Below, one piece after another: positions 1 to 7,127 of a stretch of DNA of 14,655 nt. The stretch is from Thermomicrobiales bacterium. Lineage in GTDB: Bacteria > Chloroflexota > Chloroflexia > Thermomicrobiales > UBA6265. Where the stretch lies: assembly GCA_030446955.1 (NCBI GenBank), contig JAUJMG010000010.1, positions 1 to 14,655 of the forward strand. The letters are read 5' to 3'. Each line of letters opens with the position of its first letter. Position 1 is the first letter of the stretch. Under the pieces are notes generated by a model, which was not told the origin of the DNA, made no database searches, and saw nothing but the letters and a program-made list of their open reading frames with translations. The position numbers and the translations under genes were made by a program.

Positions 1-681
1 GACCTACCATCCATCCTGTCGCCAGAGGAGCGCCGGCAGCGGAATCGTGAGGAGGTGCGAGCGGCGATCCTGGAGGCAGCCCGGGGGGTGATGCGTGAGA
101 ACGGCGTGGCGGCCTTGAGTCTCCGCGAGGTGGCGCGCCGGGTGCGCATGCAGGCCCCCTCCCTGTACGCCTACTTCCCCAGCAAGGCGGCTTTGTACGA
201 CGCGCTGTTTCTGGAGGGAATCCGCAGCTACGTTGCCTACCGGGACCGCGACGACGAGGCTCACCACAGTTTCTGGGACCAGTTCCATGCCCGGCTGGAG
301 TCGTACATGCGGTTCGCGCAGGAGAACCCTGACCTGTACCAGCTTGTCTTCGAGCGCCCAGTTCCGGGGTTTGTCCCCTCCGAGGGGAGCATGGCGGAGA
401 GCCACCGCCAGCTCGCAAGGTTCGAGCGGACACTAGCGTCGGCCGTCGCTGATGGACAGATTGAGCTGGACGTCCCGACGAGCGAGGCCCGGGACCTCAT
501 CATCGCGGTCATGCACGGCCTCACCTCTCAGCACATGGCCAATGAGCCGCATCTGCCAGTAGGGTCGGGACGGTATGGAAGCCTTATCCCCGCGGCCGTC
601 GCGCTCTTCCGGGCCAAGTGGGAACCGGGACAGCCGGCCGCTAGGGGAGCCGATCCGGATGACCGTACAGGGAGAAGGTAG
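1..681 (+). CDS. TetR/AcrR-family transcriptional regulator, 5' partial
   Basis: This is a one-component DNA-binding repressor of the TetR family. The frame is open from the first base of the window. The residues before the GTG at 55 (a basic stretch with RRQRNREEVR) are typical of a TetR N-terminus, so the true start lies upstream and 55 is not the start. Counting from base 1, the helix-turn-helix covers roughly residues 38-62, with the family signature SLREVARRVRM followed by APSLYAYFPSKAAL. The rest, about 70-215, is an all-helical ligand-binding domain of the type often described as TetR_C/WHG. The gene ends 73 bp before the VOC gene on the same strand. TetR proteins usually control the neighbouring operon, so the VOC and cupin genes are candidate targets; that is inference. 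The ligand cannot be read from the sequence. Family assignment is firm. Confidence 0.93.
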   Translation, partial: DLPSILSPEERRQRNREEVRAAILEAARGVMRENGVAALSLREVARRVRMQAPSLYAYFPSKAALYDALFLEGIRSYVAYRDRDDEAHHSFWDQFHARLESYMRFAQENPDLYQLVFERPVPGFVPSEGSMAESHRQLARFERTLASAVADGQIELDVPTSEARDLIIAVMHGLTSQHMANEPHLPVGSGRYGSLIPAAVALFRAKWEPGQPAARGADPDDRTGRR

Positions 682-754
682 CGCCGAGAAGGAGGTGGAA
701 GGACAAGCAACCGGACTGGACCCTGAGCGCCCGACCCCAATCGAGGAGGCGAAC

Positions 755-1189
755 ATGTCGGCTGCACCACGCCCAGGTATCCATCATATCGCCCTCACGG
801 TGACCGACCTCGACGCGAGCATCGCGTGGTACGAGCGGGTCTTCGGAATTACCTGCAAGATGGAGGAACCCCACCAGGGCGGCACCGGCAAAGTGCTTGC
901 CGACGACGCCTGGCAGTTGATGATTGTGCTCCACCGTCACGATGCCAATGGGGGTGAGAGGTTTGTGGAGACGCGGACCGGCCTCGACCACATCGGGCTG
1001 GCAGTTCCAAGCCGCGCCGACCTGGAATCGTGGCAAGCGCACTTGGAAGGGATGGGGGTGGAGCGCTCCTCCAGCGCGAATCGTCCCTGCACCCAATCTC
1101 CCATCGTCGATCGGCCCTACGGCTCGGTCCTGGTGTTCCGAGACCCCGATAACATCCAACTCGAGATGTTTGCGCCGCCAAGCGAGTAG
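755..1189 (+). CDS. VOC-family (glyoxalase/dioxygenase fold) metalloprotein
   Basis: A 144-residue protein with two beta-alpha-beta-beta-beta modules of the vicinal oxygen chelate superfamily. Module 1 opens with GIHHIALTVTDLDASIAWY at residues 8-26 and module 2 with GLDHIGLAV at 76-84. Probable metal ligands are H11 (or H10), H79 and E137 in the closing strand IQLEMF, the same spacing logic as in glyoxalase I and FosA-type enzymes. The start at 755 is chosen because GAGGAGG at 743-749 sits five bases before it and the HH-containing first strand follows directly; the open frame extends further upstream without a ribosome site. It probably binds a divalent metal and acts on a small molecule in the cytoplasm, but the substrate (lactoylglutathione, an epoxide, a catechol, an antibiotic) cannot be told. 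It lies between a TetR gene and a broken cupin gene, probably co-transcribed. Confidence 0.9.
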   Translation: MSAAPRPGIHHIALTVTDLDASIAWYERVFGITCKMEEPHQGGTGKVLADDAWQLMIVLHRHDANGGERFVETRTGLDHIGLAVPSRADLESWQAHLEGMGVERSSSANRPCTQSPIVDRPYGSVLVFRDPDNIQLEMFAPPSE

Positions 1190-1230
1190 TTGCGGCCGCG
1201 CCAACTGCCATCCCATGAAGAAGGCCCGAC

Positions 1231-1652
1231 ATGCGAAGGGTCGACCTCACCAACCTCGACCTGCTCGATGTCTGGTACGAGCACAATGCGGCGATGCACG
1301 TCCGGGTGAACGCCCCGTTCTACCCCGCCTCCGGTACCGAAGACTCTGCGGTTAGCTCCTTCAAGATTGAGCCCGGGTGCTACCTCGACACGCGCGCGGA
1401 CAGTGCCGAGAAGATTCTCCTGATGCTGGCGGGAACCGTCGAGGCGAGCCTGGGTGACGGACGGGACGGCTGTCCACCGGGCAGGCGGCACTCATCCCCG
1501 CGATGGTGCCCCACGACCTCCGCAACGTCGGGGATGCGGCCGCCCACTGCGTCGGTTTCTTCGCCGCCACGGTGGCGTCGATGTTCCATCAGCGGATGAT
1601 GCCCTTTGGACAGCGAGCGGTCGGCACACCAGTGGTCGAAAGTGTCGTGTAA
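1231..1652 (+). pseudogene. Cupin-domain protein, single frameshift
   Basis: A cupin gene of about 140 codons split over two frames. From ATG 1231 (purine-rich GAAGAAGG at 1217-1224) frame 1 encodes the first half, including FKIEPGCYLDTRADSAEKI and LLMLAGTVEASLG. The second half, GQAALIPAMVPHDLRNVGD and onward to TAA at 1650-1652, continues in frame 3. The total of 422 bases means one base is missing (or two are extra), and a TGA at 1455-1457 in frame 3 places the break between about 1458 and 1470. Cupin motif 2 (G, P, H and N positions) is preserved. Motif 1 lacks the usual HxH: an aspartate/arginine stretch followed by Glu takes its place, so metal binding may have been weak even before the break. 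No other damage is visible, so a sequencing error is a real alternative to pseudogenisation. The gene probably belonged to the upstream TetR-VOC operon. Confidence 0.75.
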
Positions 1653-1665
1653 CGACGAGGCCGGC

Positions 1666-1702
1666 GCCGCCACCGAGAGGTGGTGGCGGCCGGTCCCTTC
1701 CT
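1666..1702 (+). terminator. Hairpin terminator after the cupin gene
   Basis: Nine-bp perfect stem (GCCGCCACC 1666-1674, GGTGGCGGC 1682-1690) with a seven-base loop, 13 bases after the cupin stop. It is followed by a pyrimidine-rich stretch (CCCTTCCTTTC) rather than a pure T run. The position fits the end of the TetR-VOC-cupin transcript. Confidence 0.5.
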
Positions 1703-1845
1703 TTCAAGGGTGTGGTCCAGATGAGCTTGGGTGCGGAGGCAACGCATCGCCCCTCGACGGTAGCGCGATGGTTGGTGGCTGACGTCAGACGTAAGGGGCG
1801 GACGACCCGAGCCACAGGAGCGGGCTGCCCCATCTCCACCCTCAG

Positions 1846-3006
1846 CTAGTGGTCAACATCCGCGGGCGCGCGGCGGCGGGCACGCGGTTCAGGGCCAGAC
1901 CCGGCCGTCTGCTCGGCATCGCGGCGCTGTCCGGTCACCAGATCGAGTTCGTATTGCACCTGCTCCAGCCGGATCCGCACCCGCTGCTCATGGAGGTACC
2001 AGAGATCCCGCCGCAGGCCGGCGTCAATCTGGCGCAGCTCGTCCAGTTCCCCACTGAGCGAGGCAACCCGGAAGCCAACCTCGCGGTGGAGCCCCTGCAC
2101 CGCCTCGATCCGCTCGGCTAGCCGCTCGGCCCGCTGCTCGATCGTCTGGCCCAGGTCGGCGAATCGGGCGTCCGTCTCCTGGCGGACATCCTCCGCCCGC
2201 TCCAGCATCAATTCGTGCCGCTCAACGGCTTGGGCCTGGAAGCGCGTCAAGTCCTGGCGCAGGACCACGTCGATCTGACGCAGATCCTCAAGGGCCGGGT
2301 CAATGTGAACGATGGAGCGCCGGGTCTCATCGATCTGATCGTACAGGTGGGCAAGGTCGGAACGCAGTTCGTCGATCCGCGCTCCAAAGTTCTCACCGAC
2401 CTGGGCGACCTCCGCGACCCGCCGACGAGCGTCCTGATCGACGATCTTGATCGCGTCCTCGGCCCTCAGGATATCGCGTCGCAGTTGGTCGGTCTCTGTC
2501 CGGAGGAGATCCAACGAGTCCCGCAGTTGGTGCGCGACGACCGCGGTGCGGTCGTTGTGGGCCTGGGTGTGTTCGATCATGCCGCGCAGTTCGTCGTAGC
2601 GCTTCTGGTGCTGTCCGGTGTCGTCGGTCTTGCGGCGTGAGAGGTCGAGCAACTCGCTGACGTGGGCCTGGAGGGAGCGGATCGGCCGGATCGCGTCCTC
2701 CAGCCGGGTCTCTATGTCTGTGACCTGCTGCCGGGTCCGGTTTTCATCCAGAGCACGGGCTTGAGCCGTCTGCTGCGCCTCCTGACGAAGTTGATCTAGG
2801 ACAAGGCGGTTCTGGGCGACGGAGCCCTCGTACTGTTTGAACTGTTCTTCGCCGCGGGTCTGCCGGCTCAACAGTTCCCGTGTAAGGCGGCGCAACTCGT
2901 CAAACTGGTTCTCCAGGGCAACCAGCCGTGCCTCGTCGCGACGGCGGTCGTCGTCCTGACGGTAGGCGGTTGGGTTCGTGCCTGGGGTGGGGATGCGACT
3001 GCTCAT
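1846..3006 (-). CDS. Coiled-coil protein of unknown function
   Basis: A 386-residue, highly charged, almost wholly helical protein with no cysteine, no signal peptide and no membrane segment. I recognise no catalytic domain. Residues 1-20 are a Pro/Gly-rich head. About 24-365 is heptad-like Leu/Ile-rich coiled coil with only short breaks, and 366-386 is a basic, disordered-looking tail (RARRRAPADVDH). Two segments about 82 residues apart repeat: residues 238-252 (ALEDLRQIDVVLRQD) and 320-334 (ELDELRQIDAGLRRD), suggesting an internal duplication. The ATG at 3006 is preferred; the same frame opens further upstream to 3075, but no ribosome site precedes that codon. The only purine-rich stretch, AGAAGGGAGG, is rather far (about 18 bases) from 3006, so the start is not certain. 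It follows the deacetylase gene on the same strand with an 84-bp gap, so co-transcription is possible. A structural, filament-like or scaffolding role would be a guess. Confidence 0.8.
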   Translation of the reverse strand: MSSRIPTPGTNPTAYRQDDDRRRDEARLVALENQFDELRRLTRELLSRQTRGEEQFKQYEGSVAQNRLVLDQLRQEAQQTAQARALDENRTRQQVTDIETRLEDAIRPIRSLQAHVSELLDLSRRKTDDTGQHQKRYDELRGMIEHTQAHNDRTAVVAHQLRDSLDLLRTETDQLRRDILRAEDAIKIVDQDARRRVAEVAQVGENFGARIDELRSDLAHLYDQIDETRRSIVHIDPALEDLRQIDVVLRQDLTRFQAQAVERHELMLERAEDVRQETDARFADLGQTIEQRAERLAERIEAVQGLHREVGFRVASLSGELDELRQIDAGLRRDLWYLHEQRVRIRLEQVQYELDLVTGQRRDAEQTAGSGPEPRARRRAPADVDH

Positions 3007-3090
3007 GGCTTCGGCGGTACGCCGGCCTCCCTTCTCGTTACAAACAATGGCTCTCACCACAAGACAGCGGGGCAATGACGATCACGGGAC

Positions 3091-4134
3091 TCAGGGCGCT
3101 GGATTCCCCGTCGCGGAGACAGTTCCAGAGAACGGCTCGAAGGGAGGGGGCGTCTCCCCGTCCAGGACGCGCAGGACGGCCGCGACCGAGCGGGCCAGTC
3201 CACCTGGATCGTAGCCGCCTTCGAGCACAACCACCAGCCGCCCGGAGGCGTGCTCCTCTGCAAGATCGAGCGCCCGCTGGGCGAGGGAGGCAAAGCCCGC
3301 CTCCGTCACTCGCATCCCCCCCAGTGGATCGGCGACGTGAGCGTCGAACCCGGCGGAGACGAGAACCAGGTCCGGCCGGAAGGCGCGGGCGGCGGGCAGG
3401 AACCGTTCGTCGAAAACGCGCCGGTAGTCGTCGTCGCCTCGTCCGCGGGGGAGTGGTGCGTTCACCGTGAACCCGGCGCCCCGTCCTTCGCCCCGCTCCG
3501 ATGACGACCCTGTGCCAGGATAGAGGGGCCACTGATGGACGGAGCAGAAGAGCACGCGATCGGTGGTGTAGAACGCGTCCTGGGTGCCGTTGCCGTGATG
3601 AACGTCCCAGTCCAGCACAAGTATCCGCTCCAGGCCACGCGCCAGTGCATGGGCAGCTGCCACCGCCACCGTGTTCAGCAGGCAGAAACCCATTCCCCGG
3701 GTCGGGGTCGCATGATGCCCGGGCGGCCGGACAAGGGCAAACGCGCGTCGCAGGGGTGAGTCCGGGTCCAGTACGCCATCGACTCCCGCGATCGCCGCTC
3801 CGACAGCAAGCCGGGCGATCTCCAGGGAGTCCGGTCCGACCATGGTGTCCCCATCCAGCCAGGCGCCGCCCCGGTCGGTGACCTCGTCCAGGAGCGCCAG
3901 GTAGCGCCCATCGTGAACGCGCTCCAGAGCCGCCCGATCAGCCTCACCGAAGGGAATGTCTGGGCGGCCCTCGAGCAGACCTTGCCGGGCCAATTCTGCC
4001 TCGACCGCGGCTAGGCGCCGCGGGTTCTCCGGGTGTCCGCCCGTCTCGTGTCCCTGGAATCGCGGCGAGCGCAGCAGGGCGGTGACGTGCGCCGGGTGGT
4101 CAGCGCTAACGGCTGAAGAAGGGGTGGCTTCCAT
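3091..4134 (-). CDS. Histone deacetylase / AcuC-family amidohydrolase
   Basis: A complete class I/II-type zinc deacetylase of 347 residues. The family landmarks appear in order: GHPENPRRL (33-41), VRPPGHHA (135-142) with the tandem histidines H140/H141, GFCLLNTVAVAAAHAL (149-164), VLDWDVHHGNGTQ (173-185), SAGFDAH (260-266) and LEGGYDPGGL (304-313). Zinc ligands are predicted as D177, H179 and D264, and Y308 is the transition-state tyrosine; all are present, so it should be active. Bacterial members remove acetyl groups from lysines (AcuC on acetyl-CoA synthetase) or from acetylpolyamines. The sequence does not settle which. The ATG at 4134 is chosen over a TTG at 4182 because the homologous region begins soon after it and a -10-like box lies nine bases upstream. 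There is no Shine-Dalgarno site, so the message may be leaderless. The coiled-coil gene follows on the same strand. Confidence 0.95.
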   Translation of the reverse strand: MEATPSSAVSADHPAHVTALLRSPRFQGHETGGHPENPRRLAAVEAELARQGLLEGRPDIPFGEADRAALERVHDGRYLALLDEVTDRGGAWLDGDTMVGPDSLEIARLAVGAAIAGVDGVLDPDSPLRRAFALVRPPGHHATPTRGMGFCLLNTVAVAAAHALARGLERILVLDWDVHHGNGTQDAFYTTDRVLFCSVHQWPLYPGTGSSSERGEGRGAGFTVNAPLPRGRGDDDYRRVFDERFLPAARAFRPDLVLVSAGFDAHVADPLGGMRVTEAGFASLAQRALDLAEEHASGRLVVVLEGGYDPGGLARSVAAVLRVLDGETPPPFEPFSGTVSATGNPAP

Positions 4135-4143
4135 AGTGGGAAG

Positions 4144-4149
4144 AGTATA
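4144..4149 (-). promoter_or_regulatory. -10-like box for the deacetylase gene
   Basis: TATACT on the minus strand, nine bases before the ATG at 4134. Transcription would begin within a few bases of the start codon, which fits the absence of a ribosome site. No convincing -35 hexamer is seen at 16-18 bases. Confidence 0.4.
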
Positions 4150-4202
4150 GCGGGGGCAAGAGATCAGGAACGACGCTGGCAAACGACGACTCGCTCTGCC
4201 GC

Positions 4203-4222
4203 TCCCCGTTGACGAACGGGGA
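4203..4222 (-). terminator. Perfect hairpin downstream of the PLDc_N gene
   Basis: Eight-bp perfect inverted repeat (TCCCCGTT / AACGGGGA) with a GACG tetraloop, about 32 bases past the stop of the 4255-4530 gene. No T run follows, so it may be a weak terminator or an RNA-stabilising hairpin. It also lies upstream of the deacetylase promoter and could be a regulatory site. Confidence 0.35.
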
Positions 4223-4254
4223 CTGATCCGGAGTCGCCAAGACGAAAACGTCCG

Positions 4255-4530
4255 TTACCCGTCGAGTTGCTTTGCAGGACCGCGTGAGCGAGCAGCGGAG
4301 CGGGCCGATGGACGGTCAGGGCGGGGAAGGAAACTGGTTGGACCCATGACAGAGTAGAGCATGGCGCCCGCGATGGGGAGGCAGAGAATGATCAACCCCC
4401 AGAGAACCTTGTTGTCGCCCCGCACCCGGGGCCGACGAAGGAGGTCGCGAATGGCGTACACCATCAGCCCGTACTGCACGCCACCGAGCAGGACGATCCC
4501 CACGCCGTTCAGCCAGGTTTGCCACGTCAT
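4255..4530 (-). CDS. Small PLDc_N-type two-helix membrane protein
   Basis: A 91-residue protein with two membrane helices, about residues 8-28 (VGIVLLGGVQYGLMVYAI) and 43-63. The second carries the pattern seen in the phospholipase-D-nuclease N-terminal (PLDc_N) family: W44, IIL, P52, AG, LYS and a final GP. A short basic loop (RDLLRRPRVRGDNK, 28-41) joins them, and the C-terminal 25 residues are basic and disordered-looking. In longer proteins this domain precedes a catalytic PLD or cardiolipin synthase domain. Here it stands alone, so no enzymatic activity is implied. The ATG at 4530 has GGAAGG about 11 bases upstream; the longer open frame to 4716 adds a proline/arginine-rich leader without homology and crosses the promoter, so I reject it. 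The MFS gene diverges from it with a 104-bp gap. Confidence 0.75.
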   Translation of the reverse strand: MTWQTWLNGVGIVLLGGVQYGLMVYAIRDLLRRPRVRGDNKVLWGLIILCLPIAGAMLYSVMGPTSFLPRPDRPSARSAARSRGPAKQLDG

Positions 4531-4565
4531 CCGGGGAACCGCCTTCCGCGCCACCGCGCTCGCGT

Positions 4566-4571
4566 ATTGTA
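4566..4571 (-). promoter_or_regulatory. -10-like box upstream of the PLDc_N gene
   Basis: TACAAT on the minus strand, 35 bases before the ATG at 4530. It matches five of six positions of the sigma-70 -10 consensus and stands out in G+C-rich surroundings. A weak -35 (TCACCA) lies 17 bases upstream. Confidence 0.45.
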
Positions 4572-4634
4572 GCGTTCGGACGACGACATGGTGAGGACCA
4601 GACCTGCGGTGGCGGCCCGGGCGAGGTAGGGAAG

Positions 4635-5975
4635 ATGGGATCACCTGACTCTGGTCATGGCGGGGGGCACGGCACGGAGGGGGTAGCCGGCCCCGCTCCC
4701 ACCGTGCTTGAGCCACGCCTTGGCCTCGGCATCCCCGCGGGCCTGCACGATTCCCCCGATGAGGCAGGTTCAGTTCGAGATGACACCGGGACCACCGGCG
4801 CGTTGCGACGCTACTACGGCTTTCAACTCCTGTCGGAAGTCAATCTCACCGGCGGCATATGGATCCTCTTTCTCCAGGACCGTGGGTTCTCTCTCGGTCA
4901 AATCGGTCTTGCCGAGGCGCTGTTCCACCTCGCCCCGATCACTCTGGAATTGCCGACGGGCTCGCTCGCCGACACCGTCGGTCGTAAGTGGTCGCTTGCA
5001 ATCGGCTCGCTATGCGCGGTGTTGTCGGCGTTGTTGTTGCTTGCGACGACGAATCTCTGGGTTGTCTGCGCGGCGATGTACCTCTCCGGAGCGTCAATGA
5101 CGTTTCGCTCAGGAGCTCAAACCGCGTTCCTCTATGACGCTCTCGCAGAGCGGGGAACGACCGATCGCTTCACCAGCGTCTTCGGTCGGCTCATGTCGGC
5201 CTCCTACCTTGTCGCGGCAGCTGCCTACTGGCTCGGCGCGACCCTCGCGGATATCAGCTTCACCTGGCCTTACGCCCTGACGGCGATGATCGGACTGGCG
5301 GGGGCCACGGTGGCGGCGGGTCTGCGGGAGCCTGAGCGGGAGCGGGAGGCGCATGCCGGGATCCGGCAGACGATCGGTGCGGCGATGACCATCGTGCGTC
5401 GCCGCCCCGGGCTTGCTGCGCTGCTCGCCTTCGCGGCAATCCTCTGGACGTTAGTGACTCTGATCGAGCTCTACGCGCAGGCGGTGCTGAAGGAATACGG
5501 GTTGGCTACCTCGACCATCGGGCTCCTCATCGGGGGATCGTTTGCCCTGGTTGCGGCGGGTGCGTGGGTGGCCCACCGGGTGACTGCTCGGGGCGGATTC
5601 CCGGCTTGGAGCGCAATCCTGACCGCCGCGGTGATTGCTGCCGGGCTTGGGCTTGGTAGTGGGTCGCTGGTGCTCGCGGTGATCACTTACGTGATCGCCG
5701 AATTCGCCACCGGGCTCTACGAGCCCATCCTGGCAGACCGCGTCAATCGCGATCTCCCCGCCGCGCAGCGCGCCACGATCCTCTCCGTCCAAGGGTTGCT
5801 CTTTTCCCTAACCATGGTCTGGGCGTTCCCGCTCGCCGGCTGGATTGCGGAGCGGGCGGGATGGTTGACGATGTATGCGCTTGCTGGTCTTGGAACTGGC
5901 ATCGCGCTTCTGATCTGGTTGGCGGTGGGAGGGCGGGACGAGGCGCCGCTGGTCGCGAACGAGGCGGCACCGTAG
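4635..5975 (+). CDS. Major facilitator superfamily transporter
   Basis: A 446-residue integral membrane protein with roughly twelve hydrophobic segments and the MFS motif A loop between helices 2 and 3 (GSLADTVGRKWSL, residues 109-121). The hydrophobic core starts near residue 60 (YYGFQLLSEVNLTGGIWILFL) and ends near 435 with a short cytoplasmic tail. A polar, loop-rich region about 225-245 separates the two six-helix halves. The family moves small solutes or drugs by proton coupling; the substrate cannot be told, though this layout often belongs to efflux-type carriers. The first 55 residues are Gly/Pro-rich and not membrane-like, which is long for the family. ATG 4635 has only a modest site (GAGGTAGGG), so the true start may be a downstream GTG such as 4704. 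It diverges from the PLDc_N gene. Confidence 0.88.
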   Translation: MGSPDSGHGGGHGTEGVAGPAPTVLEPRLGLGIPAGLHDSPDEAGSVRDDTGTTGALRRYYGFQLLSEVNLTGGIWILFLQDRGFSLGQIGLAEALFHLAPITLELPTGSLADTVGRKWSLAIGSLCAVLSALLLLATTNLWVVCAAMYLSGASMTFRSGAQTAFLYDALAERGTTDRFTSVFGRLMSASYLVAAAAYWLGATLADISFTWPYALTAMIGLAGATVAAGLREPEREREAHAGIRQTIGAAMTIVRRRPGLAALLAFAAILWTLVTLIELYAQAVLKEYGLATSTIGLLIGGSFALVAAGAWVAHRVTARGGFPAWSAILTAAVIAAGLGLGSGSLVLAVITYVIAEFATGLYEPILADRVNRDLPAAQRATILSVQGLLFSLTMVWAFPLAGWIAERAGWLTMYALAGLGTGIALLIWLAVGGRDEAPLVANEAAP

Positions 5976-6327
5976 GTCGCGCTCGCCGCGCTTGCCCCAC
6001 GTCAGCGGCGTGTCTCACTAGGACTCCATTAAGCGCTGTGGCAGGAAGCACCGTCGGCTCTCTGGTAGCACTCACCATGCAATTCGGGGCGCGGGTGTCG
6101 GAACCGGCGGCGGACGACGGTGATTCCGAACCTGACACGTGAGCGGCACCCGAGGGATGAAAAATCTCCTGTCGATCCTGGCATAGAGGGTAGGCGGGCC
6201 TCTTCCATGACCGGGCGGCTGCCTCGGATGGACGACACGTAGAGGGTTCGGCGGGCGTCCTTTGTCAATGCGTTCGACACATAACCCCAAGGGGCTCGCG
6301 GCACGATTGCCGTGGAGGAGGATCGAC
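5976..6327 (+). other. Intergenic region before the ferritin-like relic
   Basis: These 352 bases contain no gene I can support. GACACGT occurs twice (6134-6140 and about 6233-6239), and GTGTC/GGAA near 6091 can pair imperfectly with TTCC/GACAC near 6123-6137. GGAGGAGG just before 6328 is the ribosome site of the next gene. No clear promoter is visible. Confidence 0.5.
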
Positions 6328-6877
6328 ATGCGACAGTGGCACGAATTACTGATCGACGCGGTGAACGAGGAGCGCGAGCGACTCGCCTCCCGTCGTGACG
6401 TCCTGGCGGGTGGCGCCAAGGTGGTTGGGGCCGGCGCGGCGGCAGCGGCCTTCGCCGGCATGCCGCGGGCAGCCTTCGCAGGACGCAACCCCAGTCTTGG
6501 AAGTCGAGCAGGACTTCGAGGACGATCTCGATGTCCTCAACTACACGCTGACGCTGAAGCATCTGGAGCACGCCTTCTACCGTGACGGGATCGATCTCTT
6601 CGACTTTGGTGCCGATCCCTTCGGTGTTTCGATCAATGAGCGGCTCGCCCTCATCCGCAACCACGAGGCGGCGCACGTTGCCACGCTGACCGAGGTGATC
6701 ATTCAACTGGGTGGCGAGCCGGTTGATGAGCAGCAGTACGACTTTGGCGTTCTCAACGAAGCTGTGCCCCTCCTTGAAGCGTCCGAGCCGCCGCTGACGC
6801 CGCCGGAGGTCCTGGCCGCCGTCAAGCCCTTCATCGTCGGCGGGGTTGGCACCCCGGCGGCTGGCGGAACGTTCTAG
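6328..6877 (+). pseudogene. Tat-exported ferritin-like protein, frameshifted and internally deleted
   Basis: This is a relic of the paralogous genes at 9029 and 9869. From ATG 6328 (GGAGGAGG upstream) frame 1 gives the Tat leader with RLASRRDVLAGGAK and an Ala-rich hydrophobic core. Just at the expected cleavage site, near 6478-6481, the sequence passes into frame 2 (QDATPVLEVEQDFEDD onward) and runs to TAG 6875-6877. The net shift is one base extra or two missing; restoring CC in GCAG would give the expected AFA-QD junction. Helix 1 reads LTLKHLE where the intact copies read LTLEHLE, so the first iron-ligand glutamate is lysine. ExxH of helix 2 (NHEAAH) survives. About 53 residues between YDFG and the LN that precedes the C-terminal EVL segment are absent, removing helices 3 and 4 with their E and ExxH ligands. 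The acidic C-terminal tail is also lacking. A diiron site cannot form. Two independent lesions make sequencing error unlikely as the whole explanation. Confidence 0.88.
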
Positions 6878-6913
6878 GAGCACGTCCCTCGCGAGATCTC
6901 CCGTTCTCCGACT

Positions 6914-6952
6914 GCCTCAGGGGACCGGGCACATCGCCCGGTCTCCTGAGGC
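6914..6952. terminator. Long hairpin between convergent genes
   Basis: A 17-bp stem with a single G-T wobble (6914-6930 with 6936-6952) and a five-base loop ACATC, 36 bases past the stop of the ferritin-like relic. No T run flanks either side. It probably ends or stabilises transcripts of the two convergent genes. Confidence 0.6.
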
Positions 6953-7036
6953 GTAGAGACGGTGGGCAATCGCCGTGAGGCAGTGGGCATCGAACGAGGC
7001 GGAGTGGCTGCTGGGCAGGCGAAGAACACCGCTACG

Positions 7037-7048
7037 TGCCAGCTGGCA
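7037..7048. repeat. 12-bp perfect palindrome
   Basis: TGCCAGCTGGCA is a perfect palindrome in the convergent gap, about 80 bases past the end of the minus-strand DUF4352 gene. The function is unknown and it may be chance. Confidence 0.3.
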
Positions 7049-7127
7049 TCTTGAGAGCCGCTCCGTTTTCCTTCATTAAAGGCTGGTGTTGGCGAGTTCG
7101 CCCGCGGCATGATCGTCCACCCTGCCC

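Noticed and set aside
3007..3075. N-terminal extension of the coiled-coil protein
   Set aside because: The added residues include two cysteines and do not fit the charged coiled-coil; no ribosome site precedes 3075.
6029..6883. Open minus-strand frame of 284 codons over the ferritin-like relic
   Set aside because: It mirrors the plus-strand gene in low-complexity Arg/Pro sequence, shows no domain and has no ribosome site.
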